A stretch of DNA of 58,289 nt from CAISDA01 sp050258555 (GTDB taxonomy: Bacteria > Bacteroidota > Ignavibacteria > UBA10030 > UBA8401): NCBI GenBank assembly GCA_050258555.1, contig JBLMZA010000066.1, forward strand, positions 1 to 58,289, read 5' to 3'. The position numbers and the translations under genes were made by a program. Under the pieces are notes generated by a model. That model was not told where the DNA came from and made no database searches. It saw only the letters and a program-made list of their open reading frames with translations. This document shows, piece after piece, positions 1 to 11,848 of the stretch. How positions within the stretch are numbered: position 1 is the stretch's first letter; every line of letters begins with the position of its first letter.

Positions 1-423
1 AAGCACATGAAGCTGGGTCCGCTCTACATGGGCCTGATGCTCGTGCGGATCAAAGACCATACCGTGACGGCATCCGCTGCGGGCATGCCGCCCATGTTCG
101 TCTACCGAGCCGCAACAGGGAAGGTCGAGCAGATCGTCATGAAGGGCATGCCTTTGGGACAGTTCAACGATTTCCCCTATCAGCTGAAGAACGTCGCTCT
201 CTCCTCCGGCGACACGATCCTTTTGATGAGCGACGGATTGATGGAGATGTTCAACGACGAGAACGAAACATTCGACGAATGCAGGGTCCTCGAGGCATTC
301 GTATCTGTCGCCGGCTGTCCGCCCGGCGAGATCATCAGACATCTTGCCGCCGAAGGCGAGAAATGGGCGAACGGCAAGCCGCATGCCGACGACGTTACGC
401 TGATCGTGCTGAAGGCGCGATGA
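1..423 (+). CDS. SpoIIE/PP2C-family serine phosphatase, C-terminal part (5' end outside window)
   Basis: The frame is open from base 1, so this is the last 140 residues of a longer protein; the ATG at position 7 is probably internal. The segment matches the end of the SpoIIE/RsbU phosphatase domain: a GMPP turn, a GMPLG stretch, then GDTILLMSDGLMEM, where the aspartate of SDG is a metal-ligand position of PP2C-type phosphatases, and a final HADDVTLIVLKAR in which the DD pair is the other conserved metal site. Such enzymes dephosphorylate anti-sigma-factor antagonists or similar partners in partner-switching pathways. The sensory part upstream is not visible, so the signal is unknown. It is transcribed toward the bidirectional terminator at 611-643. 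Confidence 0.85.
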   Translation, partial: KHMKLGPLYMGLMLVRIKDHTVTASAAGMPPMFVYRAATGKVEQIVMKGMPLGQFNDFPYQLKNVALSSGDTILLMSDGLMEMFNDENETFDECRVLEAFVSVAGCPPGEIIRHLAAEGEKWANGKPHADDVTLIVLKAR

Positions 424-493
424 AAGCAGGAAGAATGAAAAGATCAACGACATCGGCGTATCGGAACGTGAGGAAGATGCTGCTCTTGAAATA

Positions 494-520
494 GTAGGGC
501 GAAATGGCATTTCGCCCTAC
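494..520. repeat. REP-like palindrome, copy 1
   Basis: A perfect 12-bp inverted repeat, GTAGGGCGAAAT at 494-505 and ATTTCGCCCTAC at 509-520, is separated by the 3-nt loop GGC. Neither side carries a T-tract, so it does not look like an intrinsic terminator. Its core (GGGCGAA...TTCGCCC with a 3-nt loop) recurs at 541-605, 16928-16950 and 47682-47710, always between genes. Confidence 0.75.
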
Positions 521-540
521 AAAAAGTAAAAAAGAAAGAT

Positions 541-605
541 GAAGCAGGGCGAAATGGTCAATGATCCACGCGCAAGCGTGGATGTGGGTATTTCGCCCCA
601 CATGA
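541..605. repeat. REP-like nested palindrome, copy 2
   Basis: Outer arms GGGCGAAAT (547-555) and ATTTCGCCC (590-598) enclose an inner perfect hairpin, ATCCACGC (564-571) and GCGTGGAT (576-583) with loop GCAA. The right edge continues as TTTCGCCCCACATGA (591-605), the same string that is tandemly repeated at 16940-17007. With copy 1 it fills the 247-bp gap between the phosphatase and the nifJ terminator, where I see no gene. Confidence 0.7.
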
Positions 606-610
606 AAAGA

Positions 611-643
611 AAAAAGCCGGCTCGTGATGAGCCGGCTTTTTTT
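611..643. terminator. Bidirectional intrinsic terminator
   Basis: Arms AAAAAGCCGGCTC (611-623) and GAGCCGGCTTTTT (629-641) surround a 5-nt loop, with T-runs on both strands. It lies between two converging genes, the phosphatase ending at 423 and nifJ ending at 670, and can stop both. Confidence 0.9.
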
Positions 644-669
644 GTCCTGCGTTCTGTGTGCGGGATGTG

Positions 670-4257
<3,588 letters not shown>

Positions 4258-4323
4258 TGGTTTCCTCTTGTTTACTCAGGTTGAATAAGGTACATCGATA
4301 TCACATTGAAATTATTTTGACGC

Positions 4324-6654
4324 TCATGCCGGCATCGATTCGCGCGTGCCGTCGATGACGCCGCGCACCGCATTCAGGATCTGCGCGATGTTGAACGGCT
4401 TTTGTATCACTTCGCGCACCCCCATCTCGAGCATATCGTGTTTCGTGAGATGTTCGAGATAGCCGGTCGAGACGATCGCCTTCACGTCGGGATCGATCTG
4501 CTGCAGTTTCACGAAGAGTTCTTCGCCTGAAATGCCCGGCATGCCGAGATCGGTGATCACCAGCGCGATTTCACGCCGGCGCGCGGCATAGATCTGCAGG
4601 GCTTCAACGCCGTTGGATGCTTCGATCACGCTGTATCCGTAATCCCTCAGGATGTCACTGATCGTGTCGCGGATAAACTGCTCGTCATCGACGATGAGGA
4701 TCGTTTCGCTTCCCCCCTGTTCCGGGCTTCCCGGAAGGGGCGCCGATGACGGTTGTATCTTTGCTGCTGTGGGAAAATACATCGTAAACGTTGTTCCGTT
4801 TCCTCGTGTGCTGCGTACATCAATAAATCCGTTGTGGCTCTTCACGATCCCGTGCACGATGGCCAGTCCGAGACCGGTGCCTTTCGTCCTCTCCTTCGTC
4901 GAAAAGAAGGGTTCGAATATCCGCCGCTGCGTCGCGGCATCCATGCCCATGCCCGTATCCTTCACCGAGACGGTGACATAGCGGATGTCGGAAGCCTGCG
5001 GGAATTTCTGCCTGACCTCGGCGCTTTCGGCGTTGCCGATCGCGATCGTGAGCTCGCCGCCCGAGGGCATGGCGTCCTTGGCGTTGATCGCCAGGTTGAG
5101 CAGCGCCTGATGAAGATGGCCGCTGTCTCCCATGATGATGCCGTCGTTGACGGCGTACTGCTTCGTGATCGAGATCGTCTTCGGAAGCGTATGCTCCATC
5201 AGTCCCAGAATCTCGTCCACAATGTGCGAGATGGAAATCGGCTTCAGGTCCATCTGCTCGGAGCGCGCGAAGACCAGGAGCTGGCGCGCGATCGAAGTGC
5301 CGCGCGCGGTGGCTTCGGCGATCATGTCGCAGTAGCGCTTCTGGCGCATGTCGTTCTCGGCCGCCCGCTTCATCAGTTCGGCCGCACTCAGGATCATCGT
5401 AAGCACGTTGTTGAAATCGTGCGCGATGCCGCCGGCCAATGTGCCGATCGATTCCATCCTCTGCGCATGCATCAGCTGCATCTCGGTCTGGCGCTGCGCG
5501 GTGATGTCGCGCGCAAAGCCCAGGAATCCGGCCGCCTCGTTCTTTTCATCGGAGAGCGTTGTTGCCGTGACCAGTGCGATGATCGGACGGCCGTCCTTTT
5601 TCTTCACGACGACTTCATAATCCTTGATGTAACTCTTCGACACGAGCTCTTCCTGTATCGTCAGGAGCACCTGGTCGTCGGTAAAGATGTCGCGCCGCAG
5701 GCTGGCGGCGAGCAGCTCCTCTTTCGAATCATAGCCGAACATTTCGACGCCGGCCTGATTCACATCGATGAAGCGTCCGTCGGCGCGGAGGATGAAGACC
5801 GCATCTTTCGATTCCTCGAAGAGCCGCCGGTATCGTTCCTCGGAGGCTCGGAGCGTCTCATCGGCCTGCATCTCGGCCGTGGCGTCCCGGTTCACGCCGA
5901 CGATGCCCGCGATCCTTCCCGATGCGTCGTAAAAGGGCACCTTCGTTGTCTGCTGGCAGTTGGTGATCTCGCCGGTCTCGGGATCGCGTTTGATGAGATA
6001 CTTCGAGAAGACCGGCCGGCCGCTGCGGAGAATCTCATCCTCCATGGCGTGATGCTGAAGCGCATGTTTGACCGGCAGCAGATCGGTGTCCGTCTTCCCG
6101 ATCAGATCAGGAACCGATGTTCCTCCGAACGATTCAACCGTTTTGCTGTTGGCGATGATGAACCGGTGTTCCGTATCCTTGGCGTAGACCGCGTACGGAA
6201 TCGTTTCGAGTATCGTATCGAGCAGCGCCTTTCCGTTGGCAAGCACTTTTTCCCGTTCATGCAATCGCACTTCAAGCGAATGGCGGCGCAGCGCTGTTTC
6301 AACGGTGAAATACAACTCGTTGTCGGAGAACGGCTTTTGAATGTATCCGTAGGGATCGGTCTGCATGGCGCGCTCGAAAGCGGCCTCATCGTCATTGGCC
6401 GTCAGGTACACGACCGGCGTGCCGCTCTGTGCCGCGATTTTTTCGGCGGCCGTTATTCCATCGACGATGCCGCGCAGATGAATATCCATCAAAACCAGAT
6501 CGGGACGATCATTCACTACCGCTTCGAGCGCGAGTTCGGCGTCATCGACAACCGGCAGCACGCGATAGCCGTGCCGTTCAAGATTCCGTCGTATGTCGAT
6601 GCCGGTGATGATGTCATCTTCGACAACCAATATTGTATTGCGGTGTAATTCCAT
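4324..6654 (-). CDS. Hybrid histidine kinase: REC-PAS-PAS-HisKA-HATPase-REC
   Basis: Soluble 776-residue signalling protein with no membrane segment. Order seen: an N-terminal receiver (about 1-120, acceptor Asp in LVLMDIHL), two PAS domains (about 140-265 and 275-395), a dimerisation/phosphoacceptor domain with H-box LAGGIAHDFNN near residue 410, a HATPase domain containing GTGLGLAIVHGIVKSHNG, and a C-terminal receiver with acceptor Asp in LVITDLGMPG. No DNA-binding or enzymatic output is attached, so phosphate must pass to a separate partner not obvious in the window. Its kinase-receiver half resembles that of the hybrid kinase at 36549-39866 (both have SHNGFIDV, LVITDLGMP and GEELFV), so the two are probably paralogues. 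The small gene ending at 6689 is 34 bp upstream on the same strand and may be cotranscribed. Confidence 0.93.
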   Translation of the reverse strand: MELHRNTILVVEDDIITGIDIRRNLERHGYRVLPVVDDAELALEAVVNDRPDLVLMDIHLRGIVDGITAAEKIAAQSGTPVVYLTANDDEAAFERAMQTDPYGYIQKPFSDNELYFTVETALRRHSLEVRLHEREKVLANGKALLDTILETIPYAVYAKDTEHRFIIANSKTVESFGGTSVPDLIGKTDTDLLPVKHALQHHAMEDEILRSGRPVFSKYLIKRDPETGEITNCQQTTKVPFYDASGRIAGIVGVNRDATAEMQADETLRASEERYRRLFEESKDAVFILRADGRFIDVNQAGVEMFGYDSKEELLAASLRRDIFTDDQVLLTIQEELVSKSYIKDYEVVVKKKDGRPIIALVTATTLSDEKNEAAGFLGFARDITAQRQTEMQLMHAQRMESIGTLAGGIAHDFNNVLTMILSAAELMKRAAENDMRQKRYCDMIAEATARGTSIARQLLVFARSEQMDLKPISISHIVDEILGLMEHTLPKTISITKQYAVNDGIIMGDSGHLHQALLNLAINAKDAMPSGGELTIAIGNAESAEVRQKFPQASDIRYVTVSVKDTGMGMDAATQRRIFEPFFSTKERTKGTGLGLAIVHGIVKSHNGFIDVRSTRGNGTTFTMYFPTAAKIQPSSAPLPGSPEQGGSETILIVDDEQFIRDTISDILRDYGYSVIEASNGVEALQIYAARRREIALVITDLGMPGISGEELFVKLQQIDPDVKAIVSTGYLEHLTKHDMLEMGVREVIQKPFNIAQILNAVRGVIDGTRESMPA

Positions 6655-6688
6655 TCGCTCTGTAAAAACCTGTCAGATGAACAGCCGT

Positions 6689-6928
6689 TCAGGCCGATTG
6701 CTGCTGCGTTTCCTCCGCATCGGCCGAACGCAGCATCGTCGCCGCTTCGGCATTGCGGGCATGCACTTCCATGACCGCCTGGCGCAGTTTCTTGAAATCG
6801 AGCGGATACTGCGGATGCTCTTCGTAATAATCCAGCACTTTTTCGAGCTGGTGGCTCAGCATGTCGATCGCCGCGTATTCCTGCAGCATCTTCTGGATAT
6901 TCGAGGGAGACAGCGTGATGGTGCGCAT
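6689..6928 (-). CDS. Small conserved-looking protein of unknown function (79 aa)
   Basis: I do not recognise this protein. A longer frame exists, but the ATG at 6928 follows AAAGGA at good spacing and is the better start, which also clears the upstream ferredoxin gene. The product is soluble, helical-looking and charged, with a pattern of Leu/Met/Ala suggesting a small helical bundle (MLQEYAAIDMLSHQLEKVL then DFKKLRQAVMEVHARNAEA). It has no cysteines and no membrane segment. It lies between a ferredoxin gene (34 bp upstream) and a hybrid kinase gene (34 bp downstream) on the same strand, so the three may be one transcript. A role in redox signalling would be a guess from position only. Confidence 0.6.
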   Translation of the reverse strand: MRTITLSPSNIQKMLQEYAAIDMLSHQLEKVLDYYEEHPQYPLDFKKLRQAVMEVHARNAEAATMLRSADAEETQQQSA

Positions 6929-6962
6929 GGCTCGATCCTTTTGGCCAAGAGATGGGGACATA

Positions 6963-7211
6963 TCAGCTTGCCCTGCCCTGCATGCCATCGGTCATTTCCC
7001 GCATCGCACTGGAGGGACAGAGCTCCATGGCCTGCCGGACGCTGGCAACTTCGGCGTGTGTGACCGGCTGCCGATACACGTAGCAAAAGACTTCCGATTG
7101 ATCGAATGTCAGATGATCGGGCGCAAAACGGATGCACTGACCGCAGCCTTCGCACCGCTCGCCCGTATAAAACGGACCCGGGACGTTGAATGATAAACGC
7201 GTGTTTGACAT
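6963..7211 (-). CDS. Small single-cluster ferredoxin
   Basis: 82 residues from the ATG at 7211; a GTG two codons earlier is also possible. The motif C20-x2-C23-x2-C26 (ERCEGCGQCIRFAP) with a fourth cysteine in ELCPSSAM (C65) is that of single [4Fe-4S] ferredoxins. The acidic stretch between the halves (DHLTFDQSE) is typical of this family too. One additional cysteine, C43 in VFCYVYR, does not fit the standard ligand set. It probably carries electrons in the cytoplasm; it could serve the PFOR encoded about 2.7 kb away, but no direct link is visible. Followed by a 79-aa unknown protein and a hybrid kinase on the same strand. Confidence 0.82.
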   Translation of the reverse strand: MSNTRLSFNVPGPFYTGERCEGCGQCIRFAPDHLTFDQSEVFCYVYRQPVTHAEVASVRQAMELCPSSAMREMTDGMQGRAS

Positions 7212-7538
7212 ATCCACCGCTGCATTATTGCTTTAAGTTTAAACTTTTTACCCGGACTCCTCCGCACTGCCAAACCCGACTTTTCCCTCTTAATTGCCTG
7301 CAGGAAAAATGTGCCTCGTGCTATAGCCGGTACCTTGGTATAGCAGTATAATATGCAACTTTTATGCCAACAATTGCAAGACCTTCACGGCCATTTTTCC
7401 CTCTTTTTTCCGTTTTCTTTCCGATCCTCTTCCAGAAATCGGAAATCTCGCCGCGGGTTTGTGCAAAAATAAGAAAGCCGTCCGGCTTCTTTCGAAAAAA
7501 CCGGACGGCTGGCGATCTTTGTCCATCAATCGATCGGA
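7212..7538. other. Intergenic stretch without a supported gene
   Basis: 327 bp that hold the leader of the ferredoxin gene and the terminator of the cytochrome gene. An 80-codon minus-strand frame (7321-7563) runs across the terminator hairpin, has basic low-complexity composition and no ribosome-binding site, so I do not accept it as a gene. The 7220-7450 part is locally AT-rich, consistent with promoter DNA for the ferredoxin gene, but I could not single out a convincing -35/-10 pair. Confidence 0.5.
7476..7510 (-). terminator. Intrinsic terminator of the cytochrome c gene
   Basis: Perfect 10-bp arms AGCCGTCCGG (7476-7485) and CCGGACGGCT (7501-7510). Read on the minus strand the stem is followed by a T-rich run (TTTCTTATTTTT), placing it just after the stop codon of the cytochrome gene at 7539. 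Confidence 0.88.
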
Positions 7539-7859
7539 TTACTTCTTGGCGCCGGCAAGCCACTTGGCAAGCACCGTAAGATCCTCTTTCGAGCCGTTGA
7601 ATTTCACCGAATGCTTCTTGCCCTTCAGGTCGGCTTCCTTCACCAGATATTTTTCCATCTTATCGGCGGGCATGTCGACTTTCGACAGATCGGTCTTCTT
7701 CGGGGCGGCTTTGATGCCGGCCGCATCGACCGTATGGCACATGGTGCACTTGCTGGCCGTGAAGATTTCCTTGCCATCCTTCTTGGCATCAGCGGCGCGA
7801 AGGCTCGAGCAGGCGAACAATGCGGCCACGGCGATGACAACTGCGGTGAATTTTTTCAT
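7539..7859 (-). CDS. Small periplasmic class I c-type cytochrome (monohaem)
   Basis: 106 residues from the ATG at 7859, chosen because AAAGGAG precedes it at proper spacing and it begins a signal peptide (MKKFTAVVIAVAALFACSSLRAA). An upstream in-frame extension has no such support. One haem attachment motif, C38-T-M-C41-H42, is followed by the usual C-terminal helix pattern with LTVLAKWLAGAKK. The C-terminal segment has KKHSVKF where many class I cytochromes have a methionine ligand, so the sixth haem ligand is unclear. A lipoprotein alternative (Cys17 after LFA) is possible but less good. It has its own terminator, and the gap to the PEP carboxykinase stop is about 140 bp. An electron carrier role is inferred from family. 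Confidence 0.88.
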   Translation of the reverse strand: MKKFTAVVIAVAALFACSSLRAADAKKDGKEIFTASKCTMCHTVDAAGIKAAPKKTDLSKVDMPADKMEKYLVKEADLKGKKHSVKFNGSKEDLTVLAKWLAGAKK

Positions 7860-8003
7860 CGGTAGACTCCTTTGTTGAAAAAAATAGTGTATGGGTGATA
7901 TGGTGTTAAGCCGCAGCACCCGAGCCTTCAGGCGTACTGCCCGGTATCCGGAAGGATCGGCATGCGGATGCATGCGGGTACGGCGTTGTGTGTACAGCAT
8001 CGA

Positions 8004-9842
8004 TCAAATATCGTATGAAATCTCCCAATGCTCCGGCGACCGCCACAGGGCCGAGAGTATCAGCTGACGCATATAGAGAAATTCCTTCGGCAGCCGGTCG
8101 TAGAGCTTGACGAAGAGCTCCTCGTGCGAAACGATTTCCTTCTTCCAGACTTCGCGGTTCACCGCTTCGAGATCGTTGAAGATCTCGGGCGTGATCTCCT
8201 CGAGTCCCGTCCAGTCGATGTCCTCATAGCGCGGCATCCATCCGAGCGGACTTTCGATGGCGAAGGCTCTGCCCTTCACGCGCTCGACGATCCATTTGAG
8301 CACGCGCATGTTTTCTCCGAATCCCGGCCAGAGGAACTTTCCTTCCTCATCCTTCAAAAACCAGTTGACGCAGAAGATGCGGGGCGGATTGACGATCTGC
8401 CGGCCGATCTGGAGCCAGTGATTGAAGTACTCGGCCATGTGGTAGCCGCAGAACGGAAGCATGGCAAACGGATCGCGCCGCACTTCCCCCACGGCGCCGG
8501 CTGCCGCGGCCGTGGTCTCGGAGCCCATGGTGGCCGCCAGGTAGACGCCGTAATTCCAGTTGAATGACTGCAGGATCAAGGGCACGGTATTCGAGCGCCG
8601 CCCTCCGAAGATGAACGCGCTGATGGGCACGCCGTTCGGATTTTCCCAGTCGGGATCGATCGACGGACACTGCGATGCCGGAGCGGTGAAGCGCGCATTC
8701 GGATGCGCCGCCTTGCGTCCGCAATCGGGAGTCCAGGGATTTCCCTGCCAGTCGGTGAGCTCGGGCGGCGGCGTCTTGGTCATGCCTTCCCACCACACAT
8801 CGCCGTCGGGCGTCATGGCGACGTTGGTGAAGATCGTATTTTTGGCGCACGAGGCCATGGCATTCGGATTCGACTGCACGCTTGTGCCCGGCGCCACGCC
8901 GAAGTATCCCGCTTCGGGATTGATCGCATAGAGCCGTCCGTCCGCGCCCGGCTTGATCCAGGCGATGTCGTCGCCGATCGTCGTCACTTTCCATCCGCAC
9001 ATCGACGCGGGCGGGATGAGCATCGCAAAATTCGTCTTGCCGCAGGCGCTCGGAAACGCCGCACCGACGTACACTTTTTCCTTTGTCGGAGATTCGACGC
9101 CGAGAATGAGCATGTGCTCGGCAAGCCAGCCCTCATCGCGCGCCATGTTGGAGGCGATGCGAAGCGCGAAGCATTTCTTGCCCAGAAGCGCGTTGCCTCC
9201 GTAGCCCGAGCCGTAACTCCAGATCGAACGCTCCTCGGGAAAATGCACGATGTACTTCTGATCCTTGTTGCAGGGCCACGGCACGTCCTCCTGCCCCGGC
9301 GCCAGCGGCATGCCCACCGAATGGAGGCAGGGCACGAATTCCTTGTCCTTGCCGAGCACATCGAGCGCGGCGCGCCCCATGCGCGTCATGATGCGCATGT
9401 TCGTGACGACATACGGAGAGTCGGTGATCTCGACGCCCACGTGCGAAATCGGCGAGCCGATGGGTCCCATGCTGAAGGGAATCACATACATCGTGCGGCC
9501 GCGCATCGATCCGGCAAAGAGCCCCAGCAGCATCTCCTTCATTTCCTTCGGCGCGACCCAGTTGTTGGTCGGACCGGCATCGTCCTTGCGGAGGCTGCAG
9601 ATGAACGTCCGGTCCTCGACCCTCGCCACATCCGACGGATCGGACAACGCCAGGTAGCTGTTCGGACGCTTTTCGGGATTGAGCCTGCGGAGCGTGCCCG
9701 AGGCGACCATCTGCCGGCACAACCGGTCGTATTCTTCCTGCGATCCGTCGCACCAGACGATGGCATCGGGCGTGCAGAGTTCGGCGGCCTCGCGCACCCA
9801 TGCCTTCAATTTTTCATGCTGAACGTATATCGGAAATTCCAT
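8004..9842 (-). CDS. pckG: Phosphoenolpyruvate carboxykinase (GTP)
   Basis: 612 residues, the expected length for the GTP-dependent enzyme, which interconverts oxaloacetate and PEP with GTP/GDP in gluconeogenesis or anaplerosis. Motifs seen: the P-loop PSACGKTN within GAAFPSACGKTNFAM, the metal-binding GDDIAWIKPG region, the NPEAGYFGVAPGT active-site segment, and the substrate loop FGGRRSNTVPLI. The start at 9842 (MEFPIYVQ) is the first family-like residue; an upstream in-frame extension to 9902 has no homology character. The ribosome-binding site is weak. A lone receiver-domain gene ends 60 bp upstream on the same strand. PFOR and PEPCK in the same neighbourhood suggest fermentative or gluconeogenic central metabolism. 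Confidence 0.97.
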   Translation of the reverse strand: MEFPIYVQHEKLKAWVREAAELCTPDAIVWCDGSQEEYDRLCRQMVASGTLRRLNPEKRPNSYLALSDPSDVARVEDRTFICSLRKDDAGPTNNWVAPKEMKEMLLGLFAGSMRGRTMYVIPFSMGPIGSPISHVGVEITDSPYVVTNMRIMTRMGRAALDVLGKDKEFVPCLHSVGMPLAPGQEDVPWPCNKDQKYIVHFPEERSIWSYGSGYGGNALLGKKCFALRIASNMARDEGWLAEHMLILGVESPTKEKVYVGAAFPSACGKTNFAMLIPPASMCGWKVTTIGDDIAWIKPGADGRLYAINPEAGYFGVAPGTSVQSNPNAMASCAKNTIFTNVAMTPDGDVWWEGMTKTPPPELTDWQGNPWTPDCGRKAAHPNARFTAPASQCPSIDPDWENPNGVPISAFIFGGRRSNTVPLILQSFNWNYGVYLAATMGSETTAAAAGAVGEVRRDPFAMLPFCGYHMAEYFNHWLQIGRQIVNPPRIFCVNWFLKDEEGKFLWPGFGENMRVLKWIVERVKGRAFAIESPLGWMPRYEDIDWTGLEEITPEIFNDLEAVNREVWKKEIVSHEELFVKLYDRLPKEFLYMRQLILSALWRSPEHWEISYDI

Positions 9843-9902
9843 AGAATACCTGTTCCCGTGTCGTTGGTGATAAGAGACATCATATCTGCCTGCATTGCAC
9901 AC

Positions 9903-10295
9903 TCACACACCGCACTCCTGCAACTCATCGGCAATGGCTTTCAGAACATGATCGATCGAGACGGGCTTGTAGAGCACCTCCCGCACGATGCGGCGGATGG
10001 ATCGTTCAAGCGACGGCTCTTTCTGGCGGTAGGCATAAAGGCCGATGATGGGAACCGTGTTGCCCTCCCGGTGCCAGTGCTGAAATTCCTCGAGCATCTG
10101 CGGCACCATTTTCTCCAAATCGGCCACCACCAGCGCGATCGACCGGTTACACCGGCACCGGACCAGATCTTCGATGCATTGCGTGGTGATGATGGTATAT
10201 TTTTCCTGCAACAGAAACGACAGACTTTTGGTGAGATCCCTGTCTGCCGAATGCAACAAAATCGTCTGAAAATTCTTTTTTTCTAATTGGGACAT
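9903..10295 (-). CDS. Stand-alone, divergent response-regulator receiver protein
   Basis: About 130 residues from the ATG at 10295; a further in-frame upstream start at 10346 is possible. It fits a CheY-like receiver: beta-1 TILLHSADRD (acidic D18/D20), the likely phosphoacceptor D59 in LVVADLEK, beta-4 VPIIGLYA, and the conserved lysine K110 in LYKPVSIDHVLKAI. The threonine/serine normally at the end of beta-4 is replaced, so the switch mechanism may be altered. There is no output domain. It sits between the NtrC-type regulator gene (end 10463) and PEP carboxykinase, all minus strand. A link to control of carbon metabolism is suggested by position only. Confidence 0.7.
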   Translation of the reverse strand: MSQLEKKNFQTILLHSADRDLTKSLSFLLQEKYTIITTQCIEDLVRCRCNRSIALVVADLEKMVPQMLEEFQHWHREGNTVPIIGLYAYRQKEPSLERSIRRIVREVLYKPVSIDHVLKAIADELQECGV

Positions 10296-10462
10296 ATTCG
10301 GTCTTGGCTCATGCGTAGTGTCACCGATCATTCCCGCAATTTGCATGCCATTCGTGCATCATGTCCGAATATACGAAAAAAAGGCCAATTTTAATGGGTT
10401 TTTTCGTGTGTTTTCTTATTTTTTGGAAAAGGGTTTCGGGCATTCTTGAATTTGGAAAACCC

Positions 10463-11848
10463 TTAGGCCGACGGTTTTGGCGAATGGAGCGCAATTTTGT
10501 ATTCCTCCATTTTCCGGTAGAGCGTCGAAAGGCTCATGCCGAACTCGCGCGCCACGGCTTCCTTGTCGTGCGGATACTGCGCGATTTTCTTTTCGATCAG
10601 CTGCCGCTCGAACTGGTGCACCGCCTCCTTGAACGTCATGCTCGAGGAGATGGAGAATGAATTGAGCTGCGAGGCCCGCTGGTTGATGTCGGCCGGCAGA
10701 TGCGTCTCGTCGATGAAGTCGTCCGAGCAGAAGATCATCGCCCGCTCGACGACGTTCTGGAGCTCGCGCACCTGCCCCGGCCACGAATAGCGCAGCAGGA
10801 TATCCATCGCGCGGTTGGTCACGCCCTTCACGTTCTTTCCCATCTGCTTTCGGAAGACGTCGATGAAGTGCGAGACCAATAGCGGAATGTCATCCTCGCG
10901 CTCGGCGAGCGTCGGCAGATGAATGTCGACGACGTTGAGCCGGTAAAAGAGATCCTCGCGGAACCGGTTGTGCGCCACTTCCTCGCGCAGATTCCGGTTC
11001 GTAGCGGCGATGATGCGCACATCGATGGCGATCGGATCGTTGGAGCCGACCGGCGTGATCTCCTTCTGCTCCAGGGCGCGCAGGAGCTTCACCTGCAGCT
11101 GCATCGGCATTTCCGAAATTTCATCGAGCAGCAGCGTGCCCCCTTCGGCAACCTTGAGCATGCCGTCCTTGTCGGCCACCGCGCCGGTGAAGGCGCCTTT
11201 TTTATGGCCGAAGAGCTCGGACTCGAAGAGCGTTTCGACGATCGCGCCGCAGTTGATCGCGGCGAAGCGGTTGCGGCTTCGGCGGCTGTTGTAGTGAATG
11301 GCGCGCGCCACCAGTTCCTTGCCCGTGCCCGATGCGCCGGTGATCATCACGGTGCCGTCCGAGGGCGCGACCTTCTCGATCGTCTCGAACACGCGCTTCA
11401 TCGCGGCCGAATGCCCGATGATCTGATGGAAGTCGTACTGGCGGTTGAGCTCCTTGCGCAGCATGGCATTCTCCTGCGCCAGCGAGCGGTGCTCGAAGAG
11501 CTTCTTCACGCGCAGGAGCATGTCGTCGAACTCGATCGGCTTCAATATGTAATCGAACGCGCCCTTGCGCAGCGCGTCGATGGCGGTTTCGATCGATGCG
11601 TAGGCCGTGATGATGATGACGAATGTCTGCGGAGAGCGCGCCGAGATCTTGTCCAGAAGCTCGGTGCCGCGCATCTGCGGCATTTCGATGTCGGTGATCA
11701 CCAGATCGTATTCCGTCTTCGAGAGCTCTTCGTACGCCTGCACGCCGTTGGCCGCCTTCGCGACCTTGTAGCCTTCCTTTTCAAGAATATACCCGATCGA
11801 ATCGCGGATGATTTCTTCATCGTCGACGACCAGTATGCGCTCATTCAT
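10463..11848 (-). CDS. NtrC-family sigma-54-dependent response regulator
   Basis: 461 residues with the classic three parts. Receiver at about 1-120 (ILVVDDEE acidic pocket, acceptor Asp in LVITDIEMP, lysine in ILKPIEFDD). AAA+ domain at about 140-375 with Walker A GASGTGKE, the sigma-54 contact loop GAFTGA, Walker B TLLLDEIS and arginine-finger region. Fis-type helix-turn-helix at the end (DKEAVAREFGMSLSTLYRKMEEY). It activates sigma-54 promoters when phosphorylated. Its start overlaps the end of the kinase gene by 8 bp, so the kinase is almost surely its partner. Upstream in the same unit are two ABC half-exporters, suggesting the pair controls export or envelope stress. I could not find a clear -24/-12 site upstream of the operon. 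Confidence 0.95.
   Translation of the reverse strand: MNERILVVDDEEIIRDSIGYILEKEGYKVAKAANGVQAYEELSKTEYDLVITDIEMPQMRGTELLDKISARSPQTFVIIITAYASIETAIDALRKGAFDYILKPIEFDDMLLRVKKLFEHRSLAQENAMLRKELNRQYDFHQIIGHSAAMKRVFETIEKVAPSDGTVMITGASGTGKELVARAIHYNSRRSRNRFAAINCGAIVETLFESELFGHKKGAFTGAVADKDGMLKVAEGGTLLLDEISEMPMQLQVKLLRALEQKEITPVGSNDPIAIDVRIIAATNRNLREEVAHNRFREDLFYRLNVVDIHLPTLAEREDDIPLLVSHFIDVFRKQMGKNVKGVTNRAMDILLRYSWPGQVRELQNVVERAMIFCSDDFIDETHLPADINQRASQLNSFSISSSMTFKEAVHQFERQLIEKKIAQYPHDKEAVAREFGMSLSTLYRKMEEYKIALHSPKPSA

Noticed and set aside
7321..7563. 80-codon minus-strand frame after the cytochrome gene
   Set aside because: Spans the terminator hairpin, basic low-complexity composition, no ribosome-binding site.
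10429..10464. Terminator after the NtrC-type regulator gene (AAGGGTTT/AAACCCTT stem)
   Set aside because: The stem is only eight weak pairs with a large loop, overlaps the stop codon, and has no T-tract on the minus strand.
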